Below, piece after piece: positions 18,149 to 26,718 of a DNA stretch of 64,000 bases. The DNA is from Pseudoduganella lutea. GTDB taxonomy: Bacteria > Pseudomonadota > Gammaproteobacteria > Burkholderiales > Burkholderiaceae_D. The stretch's first letter is position 1. Each line of letters opens with the position of its first letter. Position numbers and translations under genes: made by a program. The stretch is taken from assembly GCF_004209755.1 (NCBI RefSeq), contig NZ_CP035913.1, forward strand, positions 2,790,001 through 2,854,000, read 5' to 3'. The notes beneath the pieces are model-generated. The model searched no databases, was not told where the DNA came from, and saw nothing but the letters and a program-made list of their open reading frames with translations.

Positions 18149-19330
18149 TTATGGACAGATTTCAACTTCGCTGCGGCCGAACAAGCGGTCGAACAGGCCT
18201 TTCGATTCGGGCACCCGGCGTTCCGTCACCACTTCGACCAGGTCGGCCAGGCTGCGCGCGACCAGGCTCCCGCGCGACAGCTGCAGCACGGGAATTCCCT
18301 GGTTGACCGAGTCGGTCGCCGACAGGTAATCGTTCGGCACGGTATGCATCACGTCCGCGCCCAGCGCATGCTCCAGGTCCGCCAGCCGCAGCTTGCCGCC
18401 CTTCTCGTAGCGGTTGACGATCAGCCGCGTGCGCTCCGCCGGATAGCCCAGCGAGCGGAAGATGTCGAGCAGGCGGCGCCCGTCGCGAATATCGGGCAGC
18501 GCCAGTTGCAGTACCGGGTAGATCGCATCGGCACCATCGAGCGCGCGCAGCGACAATGCGTCGATCTGGCGGCCCACGTCCAGCACGATGAAGTCGTAAT
18601 GCTGGCGTGCCACGCGCAGGATCGTGTCCATGTGTTCAGGCTTCATGTCGGCCGCCTTGGCCGGATCGTCGGCGCCGGCCAGCACACCGAAGTTCGGTGT
18701 CACGTGGACCAGGCACGACTCGAGGAATGCGCCATCCATCCGGTTGATCTGCGCGCAGACGTCGGCCAGCGTCATCGCCGGCTTCTGGTCCGATACATAC
18801 AGCGTGGCGTCGCCGAACTGGCCATGCATGTCGATGACCAGCGCCTTCTTGTCGGCCAGCGCCCCCAGCGCATAGGCGAAATTCGTGGCCAGGAACGTGG
18901 CGCCGCTGCCGCCCTTGCAGGCGATGAAGGCGAGCACCTTGCCGTCCCGCATGCGCGTGACGCCGGTTTCGATCTCCACCCGATCCATCGCCTCGTGGAA
19001 GGCGCGGTGCACCAGTGGCAGTTGCAGCACCTCGCGCATGCCGGCACGCATCGCGCGGATCAGCAAGTCCTGGTGTGCCTCGCGTGCCAGCAGCATGAAG
19101 CGCGCATTCGGGTATTGGCGCACGAGCCTTTCGACGATCTCCCACTCGCCCGGCTCGACATCGCCGGCGTCGAAGATCACCATGTCGGGCGGATCGGCCA
19201 GCGGCCGTTCGGCAGCGTCGCGCACGCCCTGGCGCGAAGCTACCAGCTGCAGTGCCGGCATCCGCGCCGACCCCTGGGCGGCGATCTCCGCATGCAGCAG
19301 GCTATCCTTGCTGATCATCAGAGCTTTCAT
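18149..19330 (-). CDS. tadZ: Tad pilus localisation protein TadZ/CpaE
   Basis: The 393-residue protein joins an N-terminal receiver-like domain (residues 1-120, with VIFDAGDVEPGEW) to a ParA/MinD-type ATPase domain. TadZ marks the site of pilus assembly at the pole. The deviant Walker A reads ACKGGSGATFLATNFA (about 137-152): alanine replaces the usual catalytic lysine after the second glycine, a change also known in other TadZ proteins. DFIVLDVGRQIDALS forms Walker B. The start at 19330 follows GGAGG 8 bases upstream; an ATG at 19345 is less well placed. Confidence 0.92.
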   Translation of the reverse strand: MKALMISKDSLLHAEIAAQGSARMPALQLVASRQGVRDAAERPLADPPDMVIFDAGDVEPGEWEIVERLVRQYPNARFMLLAREAHQDLLIRAMRAGMREVLQLPLVHRAFHEAMDRVEIETGVTRMRDGKVLAFIACKGGSGATFLATNFAYALGALADKKALVIDMHGQFGDATLYVSDQKPAMTLADVCAQINRMDGAFLESCLVHVTPNFGVLAGADDPAKAADMKPEHMDTILRVARQHYDFIVLDVGRQIDALSLRALDGADAIYPVLQLALPDIRDGRRLLDIFRSLGYPAERTRLIVNRYEKGGKLRLADLEHALGADVMHTVPNDYLSATDSVNQGIPVLQLSRGSLVARSLADLVEVVTERRVPESKGLFDRLFGRSEVEICP

Positions 19331-19334
19331 GTTT

Positions 19335-19925
19335 TCATCCTCCATTAATGCAATGTTGCGATGCGGGTACGAAGCCGAGCGACTCGGCCTTGACGACGGT
19401 GGCCGAGGGCGGCACCGGCAGAGTGTTCAAACCAGGCACCATGCCGGTCAGCGAGCGATAGGCCAGCGGGGTGCATGCGCCGTTTGCGTCGGGCTCGGCA
19501 CAGATACTGACGCGGACGAGACGAATGCACGAGCCGCCATGGGGATCGCGATTGCAGTTCACGACGTTCTGCGCCGGGCACTGCGGCCTGGCGATGGAGC
19601 GGATCGCGCCATCCGCATCCTGGCCCAGGTATTCGATGTTGATCTGCCCGGGCCCGAGCTCGGGCAGCAGGGGCAATGGGCCATCGTCGGCGCGCAGCAG
19701 GGCATGCCGGCGCAGAGCCGCCATGCCCTCGATACTGGTGTAGTCCGTCACCGCGGCGGCACGGGCCGCAACGCGCGTCACATCCTGCACCGCGTTGAGC
19801 ATGTACATGACACGCGCGACTTCGAGCGTGCCGATCACCAGCAGCAGGAAGATGAACATCACGAGCGCCAGCTCGATGATGACCACGCCGCGCTCAGTTC
19901 GCTGGTGGTGCGGGAGGGCGCGCAT
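19335..19925 (-). CDS. TadE-like pseudopilin
   Basis: The 196-residue protein has the TadE form: a short basic leader, then RGVVIIELALVMFIFLLLVIG as the single hydrophobic pseudopilin helix with a conserved Glu at position 5 of the cut form, and a periplasmic part with several cysteines (QCPAQNVVNC, GGSCIRLVRVSIC) that may form disulfides. TadE/F pseudopilins are minor parts needed for Flp pilus assembly. Its start overlaps the end of the upstream TadE-like gene by 32 bases. Confidence 0.88.
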   Translation of the reverse strand: MRALPHHQRTERGVVIIELALVMFIFLLLVIGTLEVARVMYMLNAVQDVTRVAARAAAVTDYTSIEGMAALRRHALLRADDGPLPLLPELGPGQINIEYLGQDADGAIRSIARPQCPAQNVVNCNRDPHGGSCIRLVRVSICAEPDANGACTPLAYRSLTGMVPGLNTLPVPPSATVVKAESLGFVPASQHCINGG

Positions 19926-20376
19926 AGGTTTGCCTGTAGATAAAAGCCATGTTGTACTCCGGCTGGATGTTGTAATTCACACGGACGTCGAACAGGTTGG
20001 TGCCAAAGATCGTGTCGTAGAAGCGGATCGATGCGTTGACCGTGACGAATGTGAAAGCGAAATCAGTGCAGGAAGTGCCACCGCACCTGGCATCGATGCC
20101 ATCCCCTGGCTGCAGGTCGAGGCCGGCGGATTCGGTAACGACACGCACATGCCGCTCGGTCAAAGCCTTCATGTGGGTGGTCCCACCGACCAGGGTCGTC
20201 CGTGGCAGCGTGGCAACGATGCGCGTGGTATCGGCCACGCTTTTCACGAGCGAGGTGGCGTGCCAGGTCAGGCGCCCGACCAGCACGATGATTCCCAGCA
20301 GGAGAATGCTGGTGAGGAGCACGAACACCATTTCGATGGCGGCCGTGCCGCGTTCGCGACAAGGGCGGCGGTTCAT
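19894..20376 (-). CDS. Second TadE/TadF-like pseudopilin
   Basis: The 160-residue protein repeats the pattern of its neighbour: basic leader NRRPCRERG, a pseudopilin helix TAAIEMVFVLLTSILLLGIIVL with Glu in the expected place, and a soluble periplasmic region with one CGGTSC pair. It overlaps the TadG-like gene by 4 bases (ATGA) and the next TadE-like gene by 32. Two divergent TadE-type proteins in a row match the TadE and TadF slots of typical loci; which is which cannot be decided from sequence alone. Confidence 0.87.
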   Translation of the reverse strand: MNRRPCRERGTAAIEMVFVLLTSILLLGIIVLVGRLTWHATSLVKSVADTTRIVATLPRTTLVGGTTHMKALTERHVRVVTESAGLDLQPGDGIDARCGGTSCTDFAFTFVTVNASIRFYDTIFGTNLFDVRVNYNIQPEYNMAFIYRQTYARPPAPPAN

Positions 20377-21839
20377 GGGAACAGCTCCACGGGGCCGGCC
20401 AGCGAGCCCTCTTCGGCAAGCGTGACGGCGCCGCCGAATTCGGCCGGGATTTCAGTATCGGTCGCGGGCGCGGACAGGTAGAACCTGCCATAGGCCAGCA
20501 CGGTTGCCTGGTTGCCACTTACTGGACAGCGCAGCAGCGGAACATGCATCAGGCGGCGGCCTCGCTGCGACGGTCCGGCATCCGGCCTGATGTAATACGG
20601 CATGGATGGGGTCGTGGAGTGATAGGGCCCGCTCGCCACCCAGCCGGTGCCAAAGGTCGTGGACGGTCCAGTCACAGTGGGCGTCGACGGATACAGCAAG
20701 CTCCACGATGACTGGAACTTGATATTGTCCACAGTGCGCGGACTATGGAAAGCCCAGCGGGTACCATATTGCGCCGCCGTGGGCTTGAATGCTCCGTTGA
20801 GCTCGGCATACGGCCGGTCGGCGACCGTGGCAAGCCCACCGTCGACGATGGCCGGCTGGGCACTGACTTGCGTCGTCGCCGCCTGCCACGTGACGCTCCT
20901 GAAGCTCTTGATATTCTGGTCGGGCGGTGCGCCAAAGCGCGTGCAGGCCGGGGCGGCTCCCGCCGTGTCGTACTCGTTGAAACGGGAATTGAGCTGCCGC
21001 CACAAGCCGAATGGCCCTGTCACCGCGGGTTCCTGCTTGCGCACGTTGAGGGAACGGTTGCCGATCCGGGAATAGGCCACGGTGCCCGAGCACATGAATG
21101 GTGCCAGGACCTCGTTTCTCATGGTGAGTTCCGTGCCAGGCGTGTCGGCCGGCGTGAGCGGATCGACGTGGAAATACACGGGCTGGTTCCCGTTGGGGTT
21201 CAGGTTGAGCAGGTTGTACGTGATACCCATGCGAAAGCCATAGGCCACCTGCTCTGTCAGCGCGGTGGGGCCGACACCGTTGATACGGATCGTCATCGGG
21301 TCGGTCTTGCGTGCGCAGATGGCCAGCGGCATCACGTTCAAGGAACCGCGGCCGGCAACGGCCACCGGCCGCACGTCGAACGACACCATCTTCCCCAGCA
21401 CCCCCATCAGCAGGGGCTGGACTTGCCGCATGGCGTCGGGCAGTGCGCCCATGTCGGCGCGGACATATAACAGCTCGGCAGGAGCCGCCTTCGCAGCCGC
21501 CGCGTCCAACCAGGCACTGGCGTCGGCATGGGGATCATTGCTGAAGCGCAGGGCTGCGGCCACCCCGGCGTCGCTGGTGGCAGCAACAACGGGCAGCGTT
21601 TTGGCAATACCCGCCGCTTCCGCGACAGCCGCGTTCACGCCGGCGATCGTGCCGTTCAACTTGTGTGCCGCGCCGATGGCGATATTGTCGGCGGCTGCCT
21701 GCAACTGGGCGCGACGCAGGTACACCAGCCCGAGGTCGACCACCAGGCCGCTGAAGCCCAGGATGACCGTGACCATCAACGCATACATGATCATGACCAC
21801 GCCGTGCTGGCGGCGCGCGATCGCAGGCAGCTGTTTCAT
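20373..21839 (-). CDS. tadG: TadG-like pilus-associated protein
   Basis: The 488-residue protein opens with RRQHGVVMIMYALMVTVILG and DLGLVYLRRAQLQAAADNIA, the N-terminal TadG/Tad_N helix found in putative Flp pilus assembly protein TadG. The remainder is a large periplasmic domain with no clear von Willebrand factor MIDAS motif that I can see. TadG is thought to stabilise or anchor the pilus. The start overlaps the lipoprotein stop by ATGA (21836-21839); the open frame upstream to 22031 is only read-through. Confidence 0.88.
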   Translation of the reverse strand: MKQLPAIARRQHGVVMIMYALMVTVILGFSGLVVDLGLVYLRRAQLQAAADNIAIGAAHKLNGTIAGVNAAVAEAAGIAKTLPVVAATSDAGVAAALRFSNDPHADASAWLDAAAAKAAPAELLYVRADMGALPDAMRQVQPLLMGVLGKMVSFDVRPVAVAGRGSLNVMPLAICARKTDPMTIRINGVGPTALTEQVAYGFRMGITYNLLNLNPNGNQPVYFHVDPLTPADTPGTELTMRNEVLAPFMCSGTVAYSRIGNRSLNVRKQEPAVTGPFGLWRQLNSRFNEYDTAGAAPACTRFGAPPDQNIKSFRSVTWQAATTQVSAQPAIVDGGLATVADRPYAELNGAFKPTAAQYGTRWAFHSPRTVDNIKFQSSWSLLYPSTPTVTGPSTTFGTGWVASGPYHSTTPSMPYYIRPDAGPSQRGRRLMHVPLLRCPVSGNQATVLAYGRFYLSAPATDTEIPAEFGGAVTLAEEGSLAGPVELFP

Positions 21840-22111
21840 TTGGAACCGATCCCGATGGTGAACACGGGCGGCGCCGGCGGCTCGGCGAACGAGTTCTGGT
21901 AGCGTTTCTGGGCCGCGGCTGCGGCCTGGCCGTCCAGGCCGTTCACCGGTCGGGCGTCCCGGCCGGCATCGGGGTGGATCACTTGCCGGGCGAACGCGGC
22001 GCGCGTCGCATCGCCGAAACGGGCATCCCATTGCGGCGTCGTGCGTAAAATGGCTTCGCCGCAGCCGGCAAGCGCGCAGCAGATCACTGCCAGGGTCAGG
22101 CTGGTTTTCAT
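21836..22111 (-). CDS. Small tad-locus lipoprotein
   Basis: The 91-residue product has a lipoprotein signal (MKTSLTLAVICCALAGC, lipobox LAGC, Cys17) and a mature part of about 74 residues ending in FTIGIGSK. It sits between the secretin and TadG-like genes, 10 bases from the former and overlapping the latter by ATGA. A position next to the secretin suggests a pilotin or RcpB-like helper, but there is no sequence feature that proves it. Confidence 0.8.
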   Translation of the reverse strand: MKTSLTLAVICCALAGCGEAILRTTPQWDARFGDATRAAFARQVIHPDAGRDARPVNGLDGQAAAAAQKRYQNSFAEPPAPPVFTIGIGSK

Positions 22112-22121
22112 GGGATCCTCC

Positions 22122-23657
22122 TTATTTCAGCTGGAAGCCGGAGCCTTGCGCAGGCGTGGCTGCTGGGGTGGTTGCAGGATTGGCTGCGGGGGTGGCTGCC
22201 GGGGTAACAGCGGGCGCACGCTTTTCCATCCTGCCGAGCATGAACAGGTCGCCGCCGCGGGCAGGCTGCAGTGCATCCGTCGGCAGGGCGATACCTGGCG
22301 GCAGCGGCTTGACGAGATGGGCCGTGACCACGAACAGCAATTCGGTGCGGTCCTGCTGGAAGTCGGTGCTGCGGAACAGCGACCCCAGCACGGGAACGTC
22401 ACCGAGCACAGGCAGCGCATCGATGTTGCTGACCTGGTTATTGCGGATCAGGCCGCCAATAGCGAAGCTCTGGCCATCGAACAACTGCACCGTCGTGGTG
22501 GCGCGACGGGTCGTGATCAGCGGCATGATTGCCCCGCCCGTGATCCCGTTCGCGCTGATGCCGATGCCTTCGCGCGACAGTTCCGACACTTCGGGCGCCA
22601 CCTTCAGGCTGATCCGGCCGCCGGCCAGCACCGTGGGCGTGAAGCGCAGGCCCACGCCGAATTCTTTTTCTTCCAGCGATACCTTGTTGTTGTCCTGGGC
22701 GACCGGGATAAAAATCTTGCCGCCTGCCAGGAAGCTGCCTTCCTGGCCACTGATCGCCATCACGGTCGGCTCGGCCAGCAGCCGCACCAGCCCCTGGTCG
22801 CGCTGGGCGTCCAGCCGCAGCGCATTCGCCGGCGATTTGCCCAGGCTGACGCCGCCCTTCAACGTACCGCTGAGGAAGTTCGATACCAGCGCGTGCGTCC
22901 ACTCGCCGCCGCGCAAGCGCAAAGCGGTGCCCGCTTCCAGCTTGTCGAGCAGGGTTTTCGATACTTCGGCGATCTTCACCTCCAGCATCACCTGCTGTGG
23001 TGCGCTCACCCCCAGCAGGTTGACGACGCGCGCACTGCTTGCGCCGGCCGGTGCGGCGCCACCATCGCGATCCGTGCCGGCCAGCGGCTTGGCCGGCTGG
23101 CGCACGTAGGCCTGGGCCAGTTCCATTACGCGCGCCAGCGTCGTGCCGTCCGCCACCGTGCCGCTCAGCACCAGCGTGTCCGCGGCGGCGGTAACCCGGA
23201 GATCCTTCTCGTCCGGCAGCAGCGCGGCAAGGGTGCCCTGCAATGCAGAAGGGTCCATTGCAACAGTGACCTCGATCACGCTGCAGGCGCCGCTCCTGCC
23301 CTGCACGATCATGTTGGTGCTGCCGATGTCCACGCCGGCCAGGTACAGCGTGTCGGGTGCCACGGCCATCGCCTGCAGCACGGCCGGGTTGCCGACGCTG
23401 CGGCTGGCGATAGGTTCCGGCAGGCGCATCAGCGTGGATTTGCCGAGTTGCAGCGCCATCTGGCCCGGCGCGGCAGCCTTGCCGCGGCAGCGCGGCCCAT
23501 CGACGCGCTCCAGCGCTGCGGTTTTGCGTGGCGCTGCGGTTGCGGCGCCCGGTACCGCAGCGGCGGCGGTCGGCGGTACGGTCGACAAGGCCGGCACGGG
23601 TTCGGCATGGGCCGCGGCTGACAGGCCGGCCAGGAGTATGGTGGAATACAGTTTCAT
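22122..23657 (-). CDS. rcpA: Tad pilus outer-membrane secretin RcpA/CpaC
   Basis: The 511-residue secretin has a signal peptide (cut after AHA, about residue 18), an N-terminal pilus-assembly domain (GKSTLMRLPEPIASRSVGNP, VDIGSTNMIVQGRSG), a BON-like segment (LRVTAAADTLVLSGTVADG), and the C-terminal secretin core with VMLEVKIAEVSKTLLDKL, LAEPTVMAISGQEGSFLAGG and VPVLGSLFRSTDFQ. The tail holds a run of ATPAA-type repeats. It forms the outer-membrane pore for the Flp pilus. The ATG at 23657 precedes a signal peptide; the upstream part of the frame belongs to the shadow of cpaB. Confidence 0.94.
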   Translation of the reverse strand: MKLYSTILLAGLSAAAHAEPVPALSTVPPTAAAAVPGAATAAPRKTAALERVDGPRCRGKAAAPGQMALQLGKSTLMRLPEPIASRSVGNPAVLQAMAVAPDTLYLAGVDIGSTNMIVQGRSGACSVIEVTVAMDPSALQGTLAALLPDEKDLRVTAAADTLVLSGTVADGTTLARVMELAQAYVRQPAKPLAGTDRDGGAAPAGASSARVVNLLGVSAPQQVMLEVKIAEVSKTLLDKLEAGTALRLRGGEWTHALVSNFLSGTLKGGVSLGKSPANALRLDAQRDQGLVRLLAEPTVMAISGQEGSFLAGGKIFIPVAQDNNKVSLEEKEFGVGLRFTPTVLAGGRISLKVAPEVSELSREGIGISANGITGGAIMPLITTRRATTTVQLFDGQSFAIGGLIRNNQVSNIDALPVLGDVPVLGSLFRSTDFQQDRTELLFVVTAHLVKPLPPGIALPTDALQPARGGDLFMLGRMEKRAPAVTPAATPAANPATTPAATPAQGSGFQLK

Positions 23658-23667
23658 GATGGCATCC

Positions 23668-24501
23668 TTACAGGCACTCTTGATGGCTGCGCAGCCCGGC
23701 GATGGTGCCGATGCAGTGACGATGGGGGGCGGCACTTGCCTGCCGTACCGTCGCGCGCGGCGGCGGCAATGCAGCGGGCTTGACCGGTTCCGGGGCGACA
23801 AGGCCGAGCAGGCTGTTCTTCGTTGCGCCAGCGGTCGTGCCGGGGTTCGGATCGACCTGGTTGCGCAGCACCAGCGACAGGCTGCCGACGCTGCGTGCCA
23901 GGTCCAGTTTTTCCGCCTGTTCGGGCGAGACCTCCAGCGTGACGGCATTGACGACGCGGGGCTTGGTATCGTCGCGCCCCACTTCCTGCGCGACGGCCAG
24001 CACAAGGATCCGCTCCAGCACGATCTTCGAGATCGCGCTGCCCTCGCTGGTAGCGCTGGCATCGGCCTGGGTGCTGACGAGGATATCGACGAAATTACCG
24101 GGCAATGCGAAGCCGGCGACCCCGACCACGTCGTTGACGCGCACGGTAATGGCGCGCTTGCCTTCGCTGATCAGGGCGGAAAGGCCCCCCAGCGTGCCGG
24201 CCGGAGCCAGCTTGGCTTCCGTGAGCGGTTCGCCACGCAGCACACTGGCTTTCAGCACCCGCCCGGACAGTTGCAGCGGATCGCGCAGCGCCCCGACCGG
24301 CAGGCTGTCGGCGGGCCATTCGGCCAGTTTCACCATCTCCGACCCCAGGCGCTGCCCGAGGCTGACATCGGCGGTGGCAACGACGATACGGGTGGCATTG
24401 CCCGGCGCCTGCCCCAGCAGCCAGCGTGAAGCCAGGGCGACGGCGGCCAGACCAAGCACGATGGCGAATGCCATCATCATGTAAGCACGGCGGTTTTTCA
24501 T
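23668..24501 (-). CDS. cpaB: Flp pilus assembly protein CpaB/RcpC
   Basis: The 277-residue protein has a membrane anchor at the N-terminus (MMMAFAIVLGLAAVALASRWLL), a SAF domain (VVATADVSLGQRLGSEMVKLAEWP), and the RcpC/CpaB core (ITVRVNDVVGVAGFALPGNFVDIL, VTLEVSPEQAEKLDLARSVG). CpaB works in the periplasm with the secretin. It overlaps the upstream ATPase by ATGA and precedes rcpA by 10 bases. The last ~35 residues are rich in Ala, Pro, His and are poorly conserved in type. Confidence 0.92.
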   Translation of the reverse strand: MKNRRAYMMMAFAIVLGLAAVALASRWLLGQAPGNATRIVVATADVSLGQRLGSEMVKLAEWPADSLPVGALRDPLQLSGRVLKASVLRGEPLTEAKLAPAGTLGGLSALISEGKRAITVRVNDVVGVAGFALPGNFVDILVSTQADASATSEGSAISKIVLERILVLAVAQEVGRDDTKPRVVNAVTLEVSPEQAEKLDLARSVGSLSLVLRNQVDPNPGTTAGATKNSLLGLVAPEPVKPAALPPPRATVRQASAAPHRHCIGTIAGLRSHQECL

Positions 24502-25853
24502 TCGATCCTCTCGAACAGGTTGGTATCGGGAATACCGGCGAGCTGCACGCCGGTGGTGGCAAACATGCTGGACCAGGCCTGGTCGATGGTGGCAACCGAC
24601 ACGGCAGGCGATTGGCCGGTAAATGCGGCAAAGTCGGCAATGCGGGACAGGATGTCGCGCGGGAAACTGGCGAGCAGCGGCTGCCCGTCGCCCCGGTGAA
24701 GCTCCTCGATCAGGTAGCGCAGCGCCACCTCGTCATGCACGATGCCCATCGTGCGGCACTCCTGGCGGAACAGCGTGCGGTAGGCGTTTTCACCGAGCGG
24801 CCCCACGTGGACCTTGTAGCCGAGCCGGCGCAGCGACGATGGATCGAGCACCGCCTGCGGTTCCAGGCTGGTAACGAAGATCATCGTCACATCGAACGGC
24901 ACGGAAAACTTGCGGCCACCCTGCAGCGCCAGTTGCTCGACCCCCGTGTCGAGTGGCTGCGTGAACCGGTTCAGCAACTCGGCGGCCGGTATCCGCTGCC
25001 GCCCCAGGTCATCCACGATGACCAGTCCACCCGCCGCCTTGACTTGCGGCGGCGCCTGGTAGCTGCCCGAAAACGGGTCGTGGCGCAGGTCCAGCATGTC
25101 CAGCGCCAATTCCGCCCCCATGTGCAGCACAGGCCGCCCGCACAATGCCCAGCGGCTGTCGATACTGCGCCGCTCGCCCATCGGACGGGGCGCCTGTGCC
25201 GGCGGCGGGTGGTGGATCGCACTGTCGTAGACCTGCATGATTTCCTGTCCCACGGCCACCGCATACGGGACACCGACCGTGCCTTGCAGCAGCCGGCCAA
25301 GCCGGCGTGCCAGGGTGGTCTTGCCGCTGCCGGACGGGCCATGCAGCAGCAGGGAGCGGTGCGCATGCAAGGCGGCTCCCACCAGTTCCCTTACCTGGGC
25401 GGGCAGGCAGTCGTCGGCAAATTCCGCGGTAAGGGCCTGCGCCGCGACCGGTGGCAACAGGGCTGATTGCCGTTGGAGCAGCGCTCTGTACTCATCCAGC
25501 GGCACGGGTGCGGGGCCGCTGTAGGGACTGCGCTCGAGCCAGGCGGCGGTGCGCTGCCGACCAGCCGAGGTCAGCTGGTATTGCACGTCGATGTCGGTAT
25601 CGCCCCGCCATGCCACCTCGGCCAGCTGCTCGGCCACCATGAAGTCGAGCACTTCGCGCAGCACGTTGATCGACAGACGCAGCCGCGCCGTCAGTACCGG
25701 AAGAAGGGTCTTGCCGGCGCTGAACAGATGCTTGGCCACCAGCTCGGCAAGCAGGCTCAGCTCCAGTCCGGTTTCGCGTACCGTTTTCGGTTGCGGAGGC
25801 AGTTGAGCTTGCCCTTCGGTACGCTCGCCTGCGGTGATTTGAAGGTCTGACAT
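24498..25853 (-). CDS. AAA-type ATPase of the tad locus
   Basis: The 451-residue protein has an N-terminal ~100-residue winged-helix-like part (LLAELVAKHLFSAGKTLLPV, LREVLDFMVAEQLAEVAW), then an AAA domain with Walker A HGPSGSGKTTLARRL at about 171-185 and Walker B-like GGLVIVDDLGRQRIP. The C-terminal part carries a lid region (FPRDILSRIADFAAFTG). It is translationally linked to cpaB by ATGA overlap and lies downstream of the prepilin peptidase. I recall similar genes in Burkholderiales tad loci labelled as chaperone-type ATPases associated with Flp pilus assembly. Its job is unknown; it is clearly not the TadA motor or TadZ. The start follows GGAGGAGCGCA. Confidence 0.8.
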   Translation of the reverse strand: MSDLQITAGERTEGQAQLPPQPKTVRETGLELSLLAELVAKHLFSAGKTLLPVLTARLRLSINVLREVLDFMVAEQLAEVAWRGDTDIDVQYQLTSAGRQRTAAWLERSPYSGPAPVPLDEYRALLQRQSALLPPVAAQALTAEFADDCLPAQVRELVGAALHAHRSLLLHGPSGSGKTTLARRLGRLLQGTVGVPYAVAVGQEIMQVYDSAIHHPPPAQAPRPMGERRSIDSRWALCGRPVLHMGAELALDMLDLRHDPFSGSYQAPPQVKAAGGLVIVDDLGRQRIPAAELLNRFTQPLDTGVEQLALQGGRKFSVPFDVTMIFVTSLEPQAVLDPSSLRRLGYKVHVGPLGENAYRTLFRQECRTMGIVHDEVALRYLIEELHRGDGQPLLASFPRDILSRIADFAAFTGQSPAVSVATIDQAWSSMFATTGVQLAGIPDTNLFERIE

Positions 25854-25912
25854 TGCGCTCCTCCGTTGTAGAGGAGCAATTTTAGGCGGGGGTTTCCTGG
25901 CGGATATTGATC

Positions 25913-26455
25913 TCAAACAAAGGTGAAACCGTGTTGTTCCAGGACGACGGCAGCCGTGCCAAGGGCGATCGCTACGCCATATGGGATACCGCCGGCACTG
26001 GCATGGCGTTCGATAGGCACTGCGTGCATACGGTAACCCGCGATCTGGCACATCAATGGCCAGAGCAAATTTTTCATGTTATTGACGAGAATGCGCCAGC
26101 GGCCATTCGCCACCAGCATGCCGATAGCCAGGACGCCGCCGATTAGCCAGGAAAGGACCGCGATCTCGAATGCCAGCGTGGGGCCGGCAAACGCGCCTAC
26201 CATCGCCATCAGCTTGACGTCGCCGGCGGCCATGCCGCGCAACAAATAGAGTGGCAGGAAGAGAAAGAAGCCCATGGCGAGGCCGGCCAGCCACGTGGAC
26301 AGCACGGCGCCCTCCGCACCCGTGCGCCAGTGCAGCAGCACCGACAGGACAAGGCCGGACAGGACGAGTACATTGGGAATGCGCCGCAGCGCGAGATCAG
26401 TGACGGCGGCCTGCAACACCAGCCACAGCAGAAGAATTTGAAGTGCCAGGTTCAT
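25913..26455 (-). CDS. cpaA: Prepilin peptidase of the Tad system (CpaA/TadV, family A24)
   Basis: The 180-residue membrane protein is a short A24 aspartic prepilin peptidase without the N-terminal methylase domain. The two catalytic aspartates are in AVTDLALRRIPN (first helix) and MAAGDVKLMAMVGAF (the GDxK motif). About five membrane helices are visible. It should cut the leaders of Flp and the TadE-like pseudopilins. It lies 60 bases after the flp stop, beyond a strong terminator, so its expression depends on read-through or on another promoter. Confidence 0.93.
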   Translation of the reverse strand: MNLALQILLLWLVLQAAVTDLALRRIPNVLVLSGLVLSVLLHWRTGAEGAVLSTWLAGLAMGFFLFLPLYLLRGMAAGDVKLMAMVGAFAGPTLAFEIAVLSWLIGGVLAIGMLVANGRWRILVNNMKNLLWPLMCQIAGYRMHAVPIERHASAGGIPYGVAIALGTAAVVLEQHGFTFV

Positions 26456-26473
26456 TGGGGGTGCCTATAAATG

Positions 26474-26509
26474 AAAAAAGCCCGCCGGTCGGAACCGGCG
26501 GGCTTTTTT
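26474..26509 (-). terminator. Strong intrinsic terminator between flp and cpaA
   Basis: A perfect 16-bp inverted repeat (26474-26489 with 26494-26509) with a GC-rich core GCCCGCCGGT, a 4-base loop and A/T runs on both sides. It lies 6 bases after the flp stop on the minus strand. It would give a short abundant flp mRNA, with only some transcripts continuing into the assembly genes. Confidence 0.9.
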
Positions 26510-26514
26510 ATCAA

Positions 26515-26718
26515 TCAGGGCGTGACCGGAGTGGGGTTCAGGGCGCCGGTGATCTTCTCGCCGATGTCACCAAATGCCGTACCAATGGTCTCGCCGAGTG
26601 CCGCGAACGCAACGCCCACGACGCCGGCAACCACGGCTGCCAGCAGGCCGTATTCGATGGCGGTGATGCCTTCTTCGTCGTTGGCGAATTGGCGGGCTGC
26701 GATGATCAGTGCTTTCAT
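26515..26718 (-). CDS. flp: Flp-type major pilin
   Basis: The 67-residue prepilin has a leader ending in glycine (NDEEG, Gly17) followed by ITAIEYGLLAAVVAGVVGVAF, the Flp signature with Glu and Tyr at positions 5 and 6 of the mature pilin. The mature protein would be 50 residues, normal for Flp. Start at 26718 follows AGGAGGAAAC, a very strong ribosome-binding site. It is the first gene of the tad locus and forms the pilus fibre used for surface attachment. Confidence 0.96.
   Translation of the reverse strand: MKALIIAARQFANDEEGITAIEYGLLAAVVAGVVGVAFAALGETIGTAFGDIGEKITGALNPTPVTP

Noticed and set aside
16161..18329. Open frame of ~722 codons on the plus strand across tadA and tadB
   Set aside because: Composition (His, Gln, Arg, Asp) is that of an antisense shadow; the minus strand holds tadA and tadB with all motifs.
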